7,886 nt of DNA from Firmicutes bacterium ADurb.Bin467 (GCA_002068815.1 MWAC01000184.1:1-7886); one strand, 5' to 3'; shown: positions 1-6,869, counted from the stretch's first letter. Numbers and translations: made by a program. The notes: a model not told the origin generated them from the sequence alone.

Positions 1-28
1 CGTAGAGCCACGGGTAGTTGTTCGTCAT
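1..28 (-). CDS. Start of a gene coupled to the upstream glycosyltransferase (partial)
   Basis: Only the first nine codons are in the window, reading MTNNYPWLY. The ATG at 28-26 overlaps the glycosyltransferase stop codon in an ATGA arrangement, the usual sign of translational coupling. A GGAGG lies about ten bases upstream, inside the last codons of the glycosyltransferase. The product cannot be identified from nine residues. Given the neighbour, a membrane or cell-envelope sugar-modification protein (for example a GtrA-like or polytopic transferase protein) is a reasonable guess, but that is inference only. Confidence 0.5.
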
Positions 29-972
29 CGCCTGTATTCCTCCAGGATGAACTTCGGGCGGCGCTTCGTCTCCATGTAGATCTTCCCGATGTACTCGCCG
101 ATCAGCCCGAGCGCGATCAGCTGCATGCCGCCGAGCAGCCAGATCGACATCATCAAGGACGGCCAGCCGGCGGCGCTCTGCCCGCCGATCAGCGAGGCGA
201 CCACGTACACGGCCATCGCAACGCCCAGCAGCGCGCAGACGACCCCGAGCAGCGTCACGAACCGTATCGGCCTGTTCGAGAACGACGTGATGCCCTCGAC
301 CGCGAACGCGACCATCTTCTTGAACGGGTACTTCGACTCGCCCGCGACGCGCTCGCCGCGCTCGTAGTAGACCTCGGCGGTCCTGAACCCGAGCAGCGGC
401 ACCATGCCGCGCAGGAACATGTTGACCTCGCCGAACTGCATCAGCGCCTCGACCGCGCGCCGGGACAAAAGCCGGTAGTCCGCGGCGTTGTAGACCAATT
501 CGACGCCGAGCTTCTTCATGACCTTGTAGAACCCCTGCGCGCTCGATCGCTTAAACGTCGAGTCCGTCTCGCGGCTCTTCCTGACGCCGTAGACGACGTC
601 GCAGCCCTCTTTAAATTTCTCCAGAAAGCCGTAGATCGCGTTCACGTCGTCCTGCAGATCGGCGTCGATCGTGACGAGCGCGTCGCACTTCTCGCACACC
701 GTCGCCATGCCCGCCCACAGCGCGTTCATGTGGCCGGCGTTGTGCGCGAGCTTCACGCCCTCGAACCGCTTGTCGAAGCCGTTCAGCGTGCAGATGACCT
801 TCCAGGTGTTGTCGCGGCTGCCGTCGTCGACGAGCGCGATCCTGCTCTCGGGCGAGATCAACCCCTTCTCCACCATGTCGTCGGTCAGCGCGCGCAGCCG
901 GTCCGCGGTGATGGGCAGCGCCTCCTCCTCGTTAAAGCAGGGAACGACGATGTAAAGTACCGGTGCGTCCAT
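25..972 (-). CDS. Family 2 glycosyltransferase, GtrB/DPM1-like, membrane anchored
   Basis: Predicted to move a sugar from a nucleotide-sugar donor to polyprenyl phosphate at the inner face of the membrane, for later use in envelope glycan decoration. The 315-residue product has a GT2 (GT-A fold) domain: VVPCFNEEE near residues 9-17, DDGSRD at 49-54, the metal-binding DADLQDD at 103-109, YRLLSRRA at about 166-173, and GESKYPF at 212-218. Two hydrophobic membrane segments follow (about 238-263 and 275-295), then a basic KRRPKF tail. This order and length are typical of the GtrB/dolichol-phosphate-mannose synthase-like group. I start it at the ATG 972-970 because a GGAGGAG sits six bases upstream. 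An in-frame ATG at 987-985 would add five residues, but that codon overlaps this ribosome binding site and has only a weak AGGA of its own. The gene follows dnaE by 24 bases on the same strand and is probably co-transcribed. The exact sugar and acceptor cannot be read from sequence. Confidence 0.92.
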   Translation of the reverse strand: MDAPVLYIVVPCFNEEEALPITADRLRALTDDMVEKGLISPESRIALVDDGSRDNTWKVICTLNGFDKRFEGVKLAHNAGHMNALWAGMATVCEKCDALVTIDADLQDDVNAIYGFLEKFKEGCDVVYGVRKSRETDSTFKRSSAQGFYKVMKKLGVELVYNAADYRLLSRRAVEALMQFGEVNMFLRGMVPLLGFRTAEVYYERGERVAGESKYPFKKMVAFAVEGITSFSNRPIRFVTLLGVVCALLGVAMAVYVVASLIGGQSAAGWPSLMMSIWLLGGMQLIALGLIGEYIGKIYMETKRRPKFILEEYRR

Positions 973-978
973 TGCGCT

Positions 979-985
979 CTCCTCC
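979..985 (-). promoter_or_regulatory. Ribosome binding site of the glycosyltransferase
   Basis: GGAGGAG on the minus strand, six bases before the ATG at 972-970. It overlaps the alternative upstream ATG at 987-985, which argues for the downstream start. No promoter is seen in the 24-base gap after dnaE, so the gene probably relies on read-through from dnaE. Confidence 0.7.
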
Positions 986-996
986 ATTGTCCATTC

Positions 997-3900
997 CTAT
1001 TTATATACGACGTTCTCCTCGCCCAACAGGTTCGCCAGCGCGAAAAAGTCGTAGCCCTCGTCGACCCAGTACTTCTCCGGCGCGCGCTGCGCCTTCCCGG
1101 TATCGACCGAGTAGAGCACGACCGGGATGCGGCCCGGCGTCTGCCGGAGGATGCCGAGCGCGTCGCCGCGCTTCCCCTCCGGGAGCTTCAGGTACAGCCG
1201 CTTTTCCGCCGGCGCCCTCTCCGGGACGCACGCGATCGGCTGCGCGCCCGCGTCCATGCCGAGCGGCTCGGCGTGGTCGAGCAGCAGCTTCGGCGCGTCC
1301 TCCTCGCGGACGGACAGCTTTCCGGTCATAAGCACCGGCTGGTCCTTCTGCAGAATGTGCCCGACGCGCTCGAACACCTTCGGAAACACCAGCACCTCGG
1401 TCGAGCCGTACATGTCCTCCAATTGCACAAACGCCATCATGTTGCCGGACTTCGTGGCCTTGAGCTTCCGCTCGGCGACGATGCCGCCCATCGAGACCGT
1501 CCGCTGGTCGTAGGCGATGCCGCCCTCGGGGGAATCCTCGGCGAGACTCGCGAGGAACCGCGAGTTCACGGTCAGCTTCGAAAGCGCGTCCCCGTAGGCG
1601 TCGAGCGGGTGGCCGGAGATGTAGACGCCGGTGACCTCCTTCTCCATCTGGAGAATCTCCTGCTTGTCGAACTCCGGAAACGGCGGCAGCGGCGGCGGCG
1701 GGGCCTCGACGTCCTCGGCCGCGTCGAACAGCGAGAGCTGGCCCTGCACCGTCGTCTTTTGCTTCTTCGAGGCCGCGTCCATCGCGCGCTCGAACACGCC
1801 GAGCTTCTGCGCGCGGTTGCCGGGCAGGTTGTCGAGCGCGCCGGCGCGGATCAGGCTCTCGACGCCCTTTTTGTTGACGGCCGCGCCGCTCAGCCGCGCG
1901 ACGAGATCGTAGACGTCCTTGAACGGCCCGCGCCCGCGCTCGTCGAGCAGCGACTGAATCGCGCCGTGGCCGAGGTTTTTGATGCCGGCGAGCCCGAAGC
2001 GTATCGCCTTGCCGTCGACGGAGAAGCCCTCCTGCGAGCGGTTCACGTCCGGCGGCAGCACCTGTATGCAGCGCCGCTTGCATGTCTCGATGTAATAGGC
2101 GATCTTGTCGGAGTTTCCGACGACCGAATTCATCAGCGCCGCCATGAACTCGACCGGGTAGTGCAATTTCAGATAGCCCGTCTGCACGGCGATCACGCCG
2201 TAGGCCGCCGCGTGCGACTTGTTGAACGCGTAGCTCGCAAACGCCGTCATCTCGTCGAATATCCGCTCGGCGACCCTCTCGGGCACGCCGTTGCGCACCG
2301 CGCCGGGGATCAGCACCTCGCCGTTCTCGACGAGCCCGTAGATGAAGTTCCGCTTCTCCTTCATCATCACGTCGTGCTTCTTCTTCGACATCGCGCGGCG
2401 CACGAGGTCGCTGCGGCCCATCGAGTAGCCGGCGAGGTCGCGCACGATCTGCATGACCTGCTCCTGGTAGACCATGCAGCCGTAGGTCACGTCCAGGATC
2501 GGCTTCAATTGCGGCGCGTCGTAGCGCACGGACGCGGGGTTGTGCTTGCCCTCTATGTAGCGCGGGATCGACTCCATCGGCCCGGGCCGGTACAAGGAGA
2601 TCGCGGCGATGATGTCCTCGAAGCACTCGGGCTTCATGTTCGTCAGGAACTGGCGCATGCCGGCCGATTCGAGCTGGAACAGGCCGTCCGTGTCGCCGTC
2701 GGAGATCATCTTGTACACGCCCGGGTCGTCGAGCGGTATGTCCGCGGCGGTGAACGGTTCCGCGCCCGCGGCGACGGCCATCTTGATCGAGTCGTTGATC
2801 ACGTTCAGCGTCCGAAGGCCCAGGAAGTCCATCTTCAGAAGCCCGAGCGCCTCGAGCGTTCCCATCGGAAACTGCGTCGTCACGACGTCGTCGTTCGTCT
2901 GCAAGGGCACGTAGTCCGAGACCGGGCTCGAGGTGATCAGCACGCCCGCCGCGTGCGTCGAGGCGTTCCGGGGCATGCCCTCGAGCTTTCGCGCGGTGTC
3001 GATCACGCGCTTGACGTTCTCGTCGCCCTCGTAGAGCCTTCGGAGCTCCGCGCTCAACGAAAGCGCGCGCTCGAGCGTCATGTTCAGCTCGAACGGCACG
3101 AGCTTCGCGATCTGGTCGGTCTGCTGGAAGCTCATGTCCATCACGCGGCCGACGTCGCGGATCACCGCGCGCGCGGCCATCGTGCCGAACGTGATGATCT
3201 GCGCGACGTGGTCGCTGCCGTAGCGGTTTCGGACGTAGGCGATCACCTCGCCGCGCCGCTCGTAGTCGAAATCGACGTCGATGTCGGGCATCGATATGCG
3301 CTCCGGGTTCAAAAACCGCTCGAACAAGAGGCCGTACCGGATCGGGTCGACCGCCGTGATGCCCAGCGAATACGCGACGATCGAGCCCGCGCCGCTGCCG
3401 CGCCCGGGGCCGACGCCGATGCCGTTCTCCTTCGCGTAGCGGATGAAGTCCCAGACGATCAGGAAGTAGTCGACATAGCCCATCGAGCGGATGACGTCGA
3501 GCTCGTATTGAAGCCGCTCGCGCGCGTCCGCCCGGTCGGGCGAGTAGAGCTTCGAGAGGCCGTCCCCGCAGAGCTTTTCGAGGTAGGTAAACGCGTCCGG
3601 CTCGCCCTCCGGCAGCGGGAAGGTCGGCAAATGCGTCTTTGAGAAGTCGAACGACACGTCGCATCGCCGGGCGATCCGTTGGGTGTTCTCGATCGCGTCC
3701 GGGAAGTTCGGGAAGAGTTGGCGCATCTCCTCCTCGCTCTTTACGTAGATCTGGTCGGTCTTCATCCGCATGCGCGTCTCGTCCGAAAGCGTCTTTCCGG
3801 TCTGCACGCACATCAGCACTTCCTGCGCGTCGGCGTCGCCGCTCTCGAGGTAGTGGCAGTCGTTCGTCGCGACGAGCGGTATGTCGAGCTCGCGCGCGAG

Positions 3901-4464
3901 CCGGACGAGCCCGGGGAGCACCTGCCTCTGCTCGGGAATGCCGTGGTCCTGTATCTCGATGAAGAAGTTGTCGGGGCCGAAGATCGAGCGGTACCGCTCG
4001 GCCATCTTCTTCGCCTCGTTGTCGCGGCCGTCGAGCAGCAATTTCGGGATGTCGCCCGACAGGCACGCCGACAGCGCGATCAGCCCCTTCGCGTGCTTTG
4101 CGAGCAGGTCGTAGTCGACCCTGGGCCGGTAGTAGAAGCCTCGCAGAAAGCCCTCGCTGACGAGCTTCGAGAGGTTGCGGTACCCCTCGTTGCTCTCGCA
4201 GAGCAGCACCAGGTGCGAGAACTCGCGCGAGATCGACTGCTTGTCCTCCATGTCCGGGCAGACGTAGACCTCGCAGCCGATGACCGGGCGGATGCCCGCG
4301 CCCTTCGCGGCGCGATAAAAATCCACCACGCCGTACATGACGCCGTGGTCGGTGATCGCGCAGGCGTCCATGCCCAGGTCCTTGAGCCTATTCATCAAGG
4401 GCTTGATCGAGCACGCGCCGTCGAGCAGGCTGTATTCGGTGTGCAGATGCAGATGCGTGAACAT
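997..4464 (-). CDS. dnaE: DNA polymerase III subunit alpha (DnaE), C-family polymerase
   Basis: Cytoplasmic replicative or lesion-handling DNA polymerase that adds dNTPs to a primer on the sliding clamp. The product is 1155 residues, close to the E. coli alpha subunit (about 1160). Domains in order: N-terminal PHP domain with HLHLHTEYSLLDG at 4-16, TDHG at about 38-41 and NDCHY at 201-205; the polymerase palm with PDIDVDF (Asp394, Asp396) and the third catalytic Asp546 in KMDFLGLRT; fingers with RPGPMESIPRYIEG; a helix-hairpin-helix region around AGIKNLG; an internal clamp-binding motif QLSLF at 909-913 followed by a proline-rich stretch (922-930); an OB fold from about 990 (SMGGIVAERK); and a short C-terminal domain ending VVYK. 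All residues corresponding to the nine PHP metal ligands known from mycobacterial DnaE1 are present, unlike E. coli. The ATG at 4464 is chosen for its GGAGG. A GTG at 4536 would add 24 residues translated from the intergenic hairpin and lacks a ribosome binding site. In Firmicutes DnaE usually works beside PolC; whether PolC exists here cannot be seen. Confidence 0.98.
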   Translation of the reverse strand: MFTHLHLHTEYSLLDGACSIKPLMNRLKDLGMDACAITDHGVMYGVVDFYRAAKGAGIRPVIGCEVYVCPDMEDKQSISREFSHLVLLCESNEGYRNLSKLVSEGFLRGFYYRPRVDYDLLAKHAKGLIALSACLSGDIPKLLLDGRDNEAKKMAERYRSIFGPDNFFIEIQDHGIPEQRQVLPGLVRLARELDIPLVATNDCHYLESGDADAQEVLMCVQTGKTLSDETRMRMKTDQIYVKSEEEMRQLFPNFPDAIENTQRIARRCDVSFDFSKTHLPTFPLPEGEPDAFTYLEKLCGDGLSKLYSPDRADARERLQYELDVIRSMGYVDYFLIVWDFIRYAKENGIGVGPGRGSGAGSIVAYSLGITAVDPIRYGLLFERFLNPERISMPDIDVDFDYERRGEVIAYVRNRYGSDHVAQIITFGTMAARAVIRDVGRVMDMSFQQTDQIAKLVPFELNMTLERALSLSAELRRLYEGDENVKRVIDTARKLEGMPRNASTHAAGVLITSSPVSDYVPLQTNDDVVTTQFPMGTLEALGLLKMDFLGLRTLNVINDSIKMAVAAGAEPFTAADIPLDDPGVYKMISDGDTDGLFQLESAGMRQFLTNMKPECFEDIIAAISLYRPGPMESIPRYIEGKHNPASVRYDAPQLKPILDVTYGCMVYQEQVMQIVRDLAGYSMGRSDLVRRAMSKKKHDVMMKEKRNFIYGLVENGEVLIPGAVRNGVPERVAERIFDEMTAFASYAFNKSHAAAYGVIAVQTGYLKLHYPVEFMAALMNSVVGNSDKIAYYIETCKRRCIQVLPPDVNRSQEGFSVDGKAIRFGLAGIKNLGHGAIQSLLDERGRGPFKDVYDLVARLSGAAVNKKGVESLIRAGALDNLPGNRAQKLGVFERAMDAASKKQKTTVQGQLSLFDAAEDVEAPPPPLPPFPEFDKQEILQMEKEVTGVYISGHPLDAYGDALSKLTVNSRFLASLAEDSPEGGIAYDQRTVSMGGIVAERKLKATKSGNMMAFVQLEDMYGSTEVLVFPKVFERVGHILQKDQPVLMTGKLSVREEDAPKLLLDHAEPLGMDAGAQPIACVPERAPAEKRLYLKLPEGKRGDALGILRQTPGRIPVVLYSVDTGKAQRAPEKYWVDEGYDFFALANLLGEENVVYK

Positions 4465-4468
4465 GCTT

Positions 4469-4473
4469 CCTCC
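4469..4473 (-). promoter_or_regulatory. Ribosome binding site deciding the dnaE start
   Basis: GGAGG on the minus strand, four bases (AAGC) before the ATG at 4464-4462. The encoded N-terminus, MFTHLHLHTEYS, is the normal beginning of a DnaE PHP domain. The open frame continues upstream to a GTG at 4536, but the extra residues resemble no DnaE sequence. Confidence 0.8.
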
Positions 4474-4489
4474 GGTATGTAATCTCTGC

Positions 4490-4525
4490 GCCCATGCGGG
4501 GAAAGCCAGCTCTCCCCGCACGGGC
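4490..4525 (-). terminator. Strong hairpin between lipoprotein gene and dnaE (terminator-like, no U-tract)
   Basis: Bases 4490-4505 pair with 4510-4525 around a four-base loop, giving a 16-bp GC-rich stem. Two positions (4494/4521 and 4503/4512) are G-U pairs in minus-strand RNA but A-C mismatches in plus-strand RNA, so the structure is complete only in the direction in which the genes are transcribed. It begins 8 bases past the lipoprotein stop and ends about 17 bases before the dnaE ribosome binding site. The sequence after the stem is GCAGAGATTACA, with no run of U, so it is not a classical intrinsic terminator. It may be a partial terminator, an RNA-stabilising or processing structure, or a site controlling dnaE expression. 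Confidence 0.6.
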
Positions 4526-4532
4526 TCCTTCG

Positions 4533-5066
4533 TCACTTGAGAGAGGTTGGGTTGCGGACGATCCGGTTGATCTTGTCCGTCAGCGTGTCCGGGGCGGTGC
4601 CGGCGCGAATCTGGTCGGCCATCGCGAAAATCTCGTTCACGTCCGCCTCGGTCGAGGTCACGGCCACGGTCTGGATCGTCGGGTCGGCCTCGCGCACCGC
4701 GCCCGCCACCATCTCACGGATGCGCTCGGTGGTTTCGCCCTTGTAGGCGGCTGTGTACTTGACTCCGACCAAGGCGGTCGTCCCGGTCACCACGACGCGG
4801 CTGTCGGCGATTTCGGAAATCTGGTTGATCGCGGTCTCGACCTGCGGCGCGTTCGTCACCCAGTTGAACGGCGTCGCCGGACCGCCCCCGGTCACCCCGC
4901 CCGGCACGCTGGGATTGGCTACGCCGCCGGGGTTCATGCTCGCCGAGGGCATGACGCTCGCCGACGGCTGCTCGACCGCGTTGTTGCCGGTGTTCATGCA
5001 GCCGGAGAGCGCAAGCGCCGACGCGAGCACGATCAGAGCCATGAGTACCCATTTAGAAGCCTTCAT
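4533..5066 (-). CDS. YhcN/YlaJ-type sporulation lipoprotein
   Basis: A 177-residue secreted lipoprotein. It starts with a lysine, a hydrophobic core (residues 7-20) and a lipobox LSGC with the lipidated cysteine at 23. A low-complexity linker rich in Pro, Ser, Gly, Asn and Met (about 29-66) follows, then a compact domain at about 67-172. The domain carries the family-like stretches VVVTGTTALVGVKY (91-104), ADPTIQTVAVTS (127-138) and EIFAMADQIRAG (145-156). This matches the YhcN/YlaJ family, whose Bacillus members are membrane- or spore-associated lipoproteins affecting sporulation or germination outgrowth. Here the lipid anchor would hold it on the outer face of the cytoplasmic membrane or, in the forespore, the inner spore membrane. 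The start ATG is preceded by AAGGAGG at eight bases. It lies between the fused kinase and dnaE. The family assignment is fairly sure, but the molecular function is unknown even in model organisms. Confidence 0.85.
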   Translation of the reverse strand: MKASKWVLMALIVLASALALSGCMNTGNNAVEQPSASVMPSASMNPGGVANPSVPGGVTGGGPATPFNWVTNAPQVETAINQISEIADSRVVVTGTTALVGVKYTAAYKGETTERIREMVAGAVREADPTIQTVAVTSTEADVNEIFAMADQIRAGTAPDTLTDKINRIVRNPTSLK

Positions 5067-5078
5067 TTTGCATTCCTC

Positions 5079-5100
5079 CTTGCGCAGTTATCTTGCGCAG
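5079..5100 (-). repeat. Nine-base direct repeat that can fold as a hairpin before the lipoprotein ribosome binding site
   Basis: CTGCGCAAG occurs twice on the minus strand (5100-5092 and 5087-5079) with a 13-base period. Each copy holds the palindrome TGCGCA, so the two can pair as a 6-bp stem around a seven-base loop. The second copy runs into the AAGGAGG ribosome binding site (5075-5081). It could be a small RNA structure affecting translation of the lipoprotein gene, a protein-binding site, or chance. Confidence 0.4.
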
Positions 5101-5145
5101 ATGGAGGGCAAATAATCCAACCTTTCTAAAAACCCCCTGGGAGCG

Positions 5146-6777
5146 TCAATCCTGCTCCCGGTAGAAGCAGCTTCCGCCGATGAACTCGCGCAGGATCGAG
5201 TTGATCGGAATCTCGTCCTCGACGTCGGCGGTGCGGATGTAGTTCAGGAACTTGACGAGGCGCCTGGCGAGCGTGTAGTGCGGGCTCTCGGGTTTGACCG
5301 CCTGCAAGACCGGGTACACGTACTTCTTCATGATCGGCAGCTCGTAGGCGAGCGCCGAGTTGAACATCGCGTCGGCCTCCTCCTGAAACGGGAAGATGTA
5401 GCTCTCCTCCCCGCGCCGAACGGACGGCCACATCGCCATCGTCTCCTCGGGCGACGTGCCGCGGAACTGGTAGTCGCGCACGATCCGCCGAAGCAGCCTG
5501 GCGTCGGTCGTGCGGATGCGGTTGTGGTCGTCGAGGTTCAGCATCGTCAGCGCGCTGATGTAGATTTTGAACTTCAATTCGCGCGGCACGGACTCGGTCA
5601 ACTGGTCGTTCAGCCCGTGTATGCCCTCGATGACGATCGGCTGGTCGGCCGCGGCGCGCAGCGTCTGCGTCCTGTCCGAGCGCATGCCCTTGGGGAAGTC
5701 GAAGATCGGCGCCTCGACCGCCTCGCCCTGCAAAAGCTTTACGAGGTGCTCGTCCAGGAGCGGCACGTCGAGCGTGTCGAGCCGCTCCAGATCCGGCCGC
5801 CCGTCCTCGCCCAGCGGGATGTCCTTGCGGTCGCGGTAATAGTCGTCGAGCGAGAGCTTCATCGGGCGCAGCCCGAGCACCTTGAGCGCGATTTGCAGCC
5901 TGTGCGCGAACGTCGTCTTTCCGGAGGACGACGGCCCCGCGATCAGTATCACGCGCGCGCCGCTCTTTAGGAACTCGTCGGCGATCCGCTCGATCGACCG
6001 CTCGTGCAGCGCCTCGTTGACGCGGATGAACTCGCGGAAGCTCCGGCGCTCGATCATCTCGTTGATGTCGGCGGCGTTCTCGCAGCCGAGTATGCCGTTC
6101 CAGCGGCCGGTCTCGCCGAAGGTCTTCATCAATTTCGGCAGGTCCCGGAACGGCGCGACGCGCGTCGGGTCCTTCGCGTGCGGCGTGCGCATGAGCAGTC
6201 CCGGCAGATACATCCGGAGCTGGAACACCCTGACGTAGCCGGTCGAGGGCGCCATCTCGCCGTAGAAATACTCCTTGAGCCCGCAGAGCTCGTAGAACCG
6301 GAATTTCTCGAAGTTGCGGTAGCGCAGAAGCCGCAGCTTGTCGCCCTGGTTCGTCTCCTCGAAATAGCGGTTCGCCTCGGCCTTCGAGCTCTCCGTCAGC
6401 GGGATCGGGAGGTCGCGCTCGACGATCGAGCGCATCTCCTGCTCGATCTTCGCGACGAGCTGGCGCGTCACCGTCGTCTTCGGGAGGCGTATGAACAGCG
6501 CCTCGCCGAACGAGTGCTCGATGCGCACGCGCCGGCCCGGGATCACGCGGTGCGCGGCCGCGAGCAGCACGAACTGCAGCGTGCGCTCGTAGATGCGCCG
6601 CCCCTCCTCGTCGAAATACGTGAGCGCGTGGGCTTGCGCCCCCGGCTCCGGCCTCGCGTTTAAGGAGAGCGTGCGGCCGCCGACGCTGACGCCGAGCACG
6701 CTGTAGCTCTTGATCAGATCGCGATAGGTCGCGCCCCCCGGGAATTCCGTTTCCTTGCCGTCGATGAACACGCGCAC
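5146..6777 (-). CDS. Nucleoside (uridine-family) kinase with ThrRS-like TGS and second additional domain
   Basis: A predicted cytoplasmic ATP-dependent kinase of 543 residues. The first 55 or so residues look like a TGS domain (VFIDGKETEFPGGATYRDL). Residues of about 65-200 resemble the second additional domain of threonyl-tRNA synthetase (ERTLQFVLLAAAHRV, IEHSFGEALFIRL). The C-terminal half is a P-loop kinase of the uridine kinase/phosphoribulokinase type: Walker A GPSSSGKTT at 281-289, SLDDYY at 309-314, FDFPKG at 359-364, VIEGIHGLN at 382-390, and an arginine-rich lid-like RIRTTDARLLRRIVRDYQFRG at about 420-440. No synthetase catalytic core is present, so it does not charge tRNA. Similar fused proteins are annotated as nucleoside kinase in Clostridia and Thermotogae; the substrate is inferred, not shown. 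I start it at the GTG 6777-6775 behind GGGAGGTG. An in-frame ATG at 6837 would lie upstream of the promoter and would translate through it. It is the first gene of the minus-strand series. Confidence 0.9.
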   Translation of the reverse strand: MRVFIDGKETEFPGGATYRDLIKSYSVLGVSVGGRTLSLNARPEPGAQAHALTYFDEEGRRIYERTLQFVLLAAAHRVIPGRRVRIEHSFGEALFIRLPKTTVTRQLVAKIEQEMRSIVERDLPIPLTESSKAEANRYFEETNQGDKLRLLRYRNFEKFRFYELCGLKEYFYGEMAPSTGYVRVFQLRMYLPGLLMRTPHAKDPTRVAPFRDLPKLMKTFGETGRWNGILGCENAADINEMIERRSFREFIRVNEALHERSIERIADEFLKSGARVILIAGPSSSGKTTFAHRLQIALKVLGLRPMKLSLDDYYRDRKDIPLGEDGRPDLERLDTLDVPLLDEHLVKLLQGEAVEAPIFDFPKGMRSDRTQTLRAAADQPIVIEGIHGLNDQLTESVPRELKFKIYISALTMLNLDDHNRIRTTDARLLRRIVRDYQFRGTSPEETMAMWPSVRRGEESYIFPFQEEADAMFNSALAYELPIMKKYVYPVLQAVKPESPHYTLARRLVKFLNYIRTADVEDEIPINSILREFIGGSCFYREQD

Positions 6778-6782
6778 AGGCG

Positions 6783-6790
6783 CACCTCCC
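6783..6790 (-). promoter_or_regulatory. Ribosome binding site deciding the GTG start of the kinase
   Basis: GGGAGGTG on the minus strand, five bases before the GTG at 6777-6775. The resulting N-terminus, VRVFIDGKE (first residue read as Met), begins directly with the TGS-like domain, as expected for this family. The longer frame from 6837 adds 20 residues without recognisable similarity. Confidence 0.75.
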
Positions 6791-6802
6791 TCATTTCTTC
6801 TA

Positions 6803-6831
6803 ATTATAGCAAATCCGCGCGCCGGCTTCAA
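6803..6831 (-). promoter_or_regulatory. Sigma-A-type promoter of the kinase gene series
   Basis: On the minus strand a -35 element TTGAAG (6831-6826) and a perfect -10 TATAAT (6808-6803) are separated by exactly 17 bases, with an extended -10 TGC just before it. Transcription would start near 6796 and give a leader of about 19 bases before the GTG start. This is the only strong housekeeping promoter I see ahead of the minus-strand genes. Confidence 0.85.
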
Positions 6832-6854
6832 TCGCAAACCGCGCGGGACAAAAA

Positions 6855-6868
6855 TAAACTTATGTTCG
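6855..6868 (+). promoter_or_regulatory. Candidate SOS (LexA/DinR) box upstream of recA
   Basis: TAAAC, four bases, then GTTCG. The right half matches the Gram-positive SOS box (CGAAC-N4-GTTCG) perfectly and the left half matches at three of five bases. It sits immediately upstream of the likely recA -35 region, where LexA repression of recA is expected. It also lies about 24 bases upstream of the -35 of the divergent kinase promoter. The imperfect left half keeps confidence moderate. Confidence 0.5.
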
Positions 6869-6869
6869 G

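Noticed and set aside
730..3642. A 970-codon open frame on the plus strand, opposite dnaE and the start of the glycosyltransferase gene
   Set aside because: It lies antisense to well-recognised dnaE codons. Its translation is dominated by Arg, Val, Leu, His, Asp and Ala with no domain, as expected from the complement of GC-rich coding sequence.
1001..4066. A 1021-codon frame on the minus strand inside dnaE
   Set aside because: It is a shifted frame of dnaE, extremely rich in Arg, Ala and Pro, with no motif. The dnaE frame itself is intact and conserved throughout.
3679..4482. A 267-codon plus-strand frame opposite the dnaE 5' half
   Set aside because: Antisense shadow of the PHP domain coding region, low-complexity composition and no supporting ribosome binding site.
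4494..5129. A plus-strand frame opposite the lipoprotein gene
   Set aside because: It covers the antisense of the lipoprotein gene and both flanking gaps, with no recognisable protein features. The lipoprotein has a clear lipobox and ribosome binding site on the other strand.
5128..5144. Possible intrinsic terminator after the kinase gene
   Set aside because: A run of five U follows a G-rich stretch in minus-strand RNA, but the best stem is only about five pairs with a three-base loop and two G-U pairs. It is too weak to call; partial termination cannot be excluded.
5278..6663. Several plus-strand frames opposite the kinase gene
   Set aside because: Antisense shadows with compositional bias only; the kinase P-loop and domains on the minus strand explain the region.
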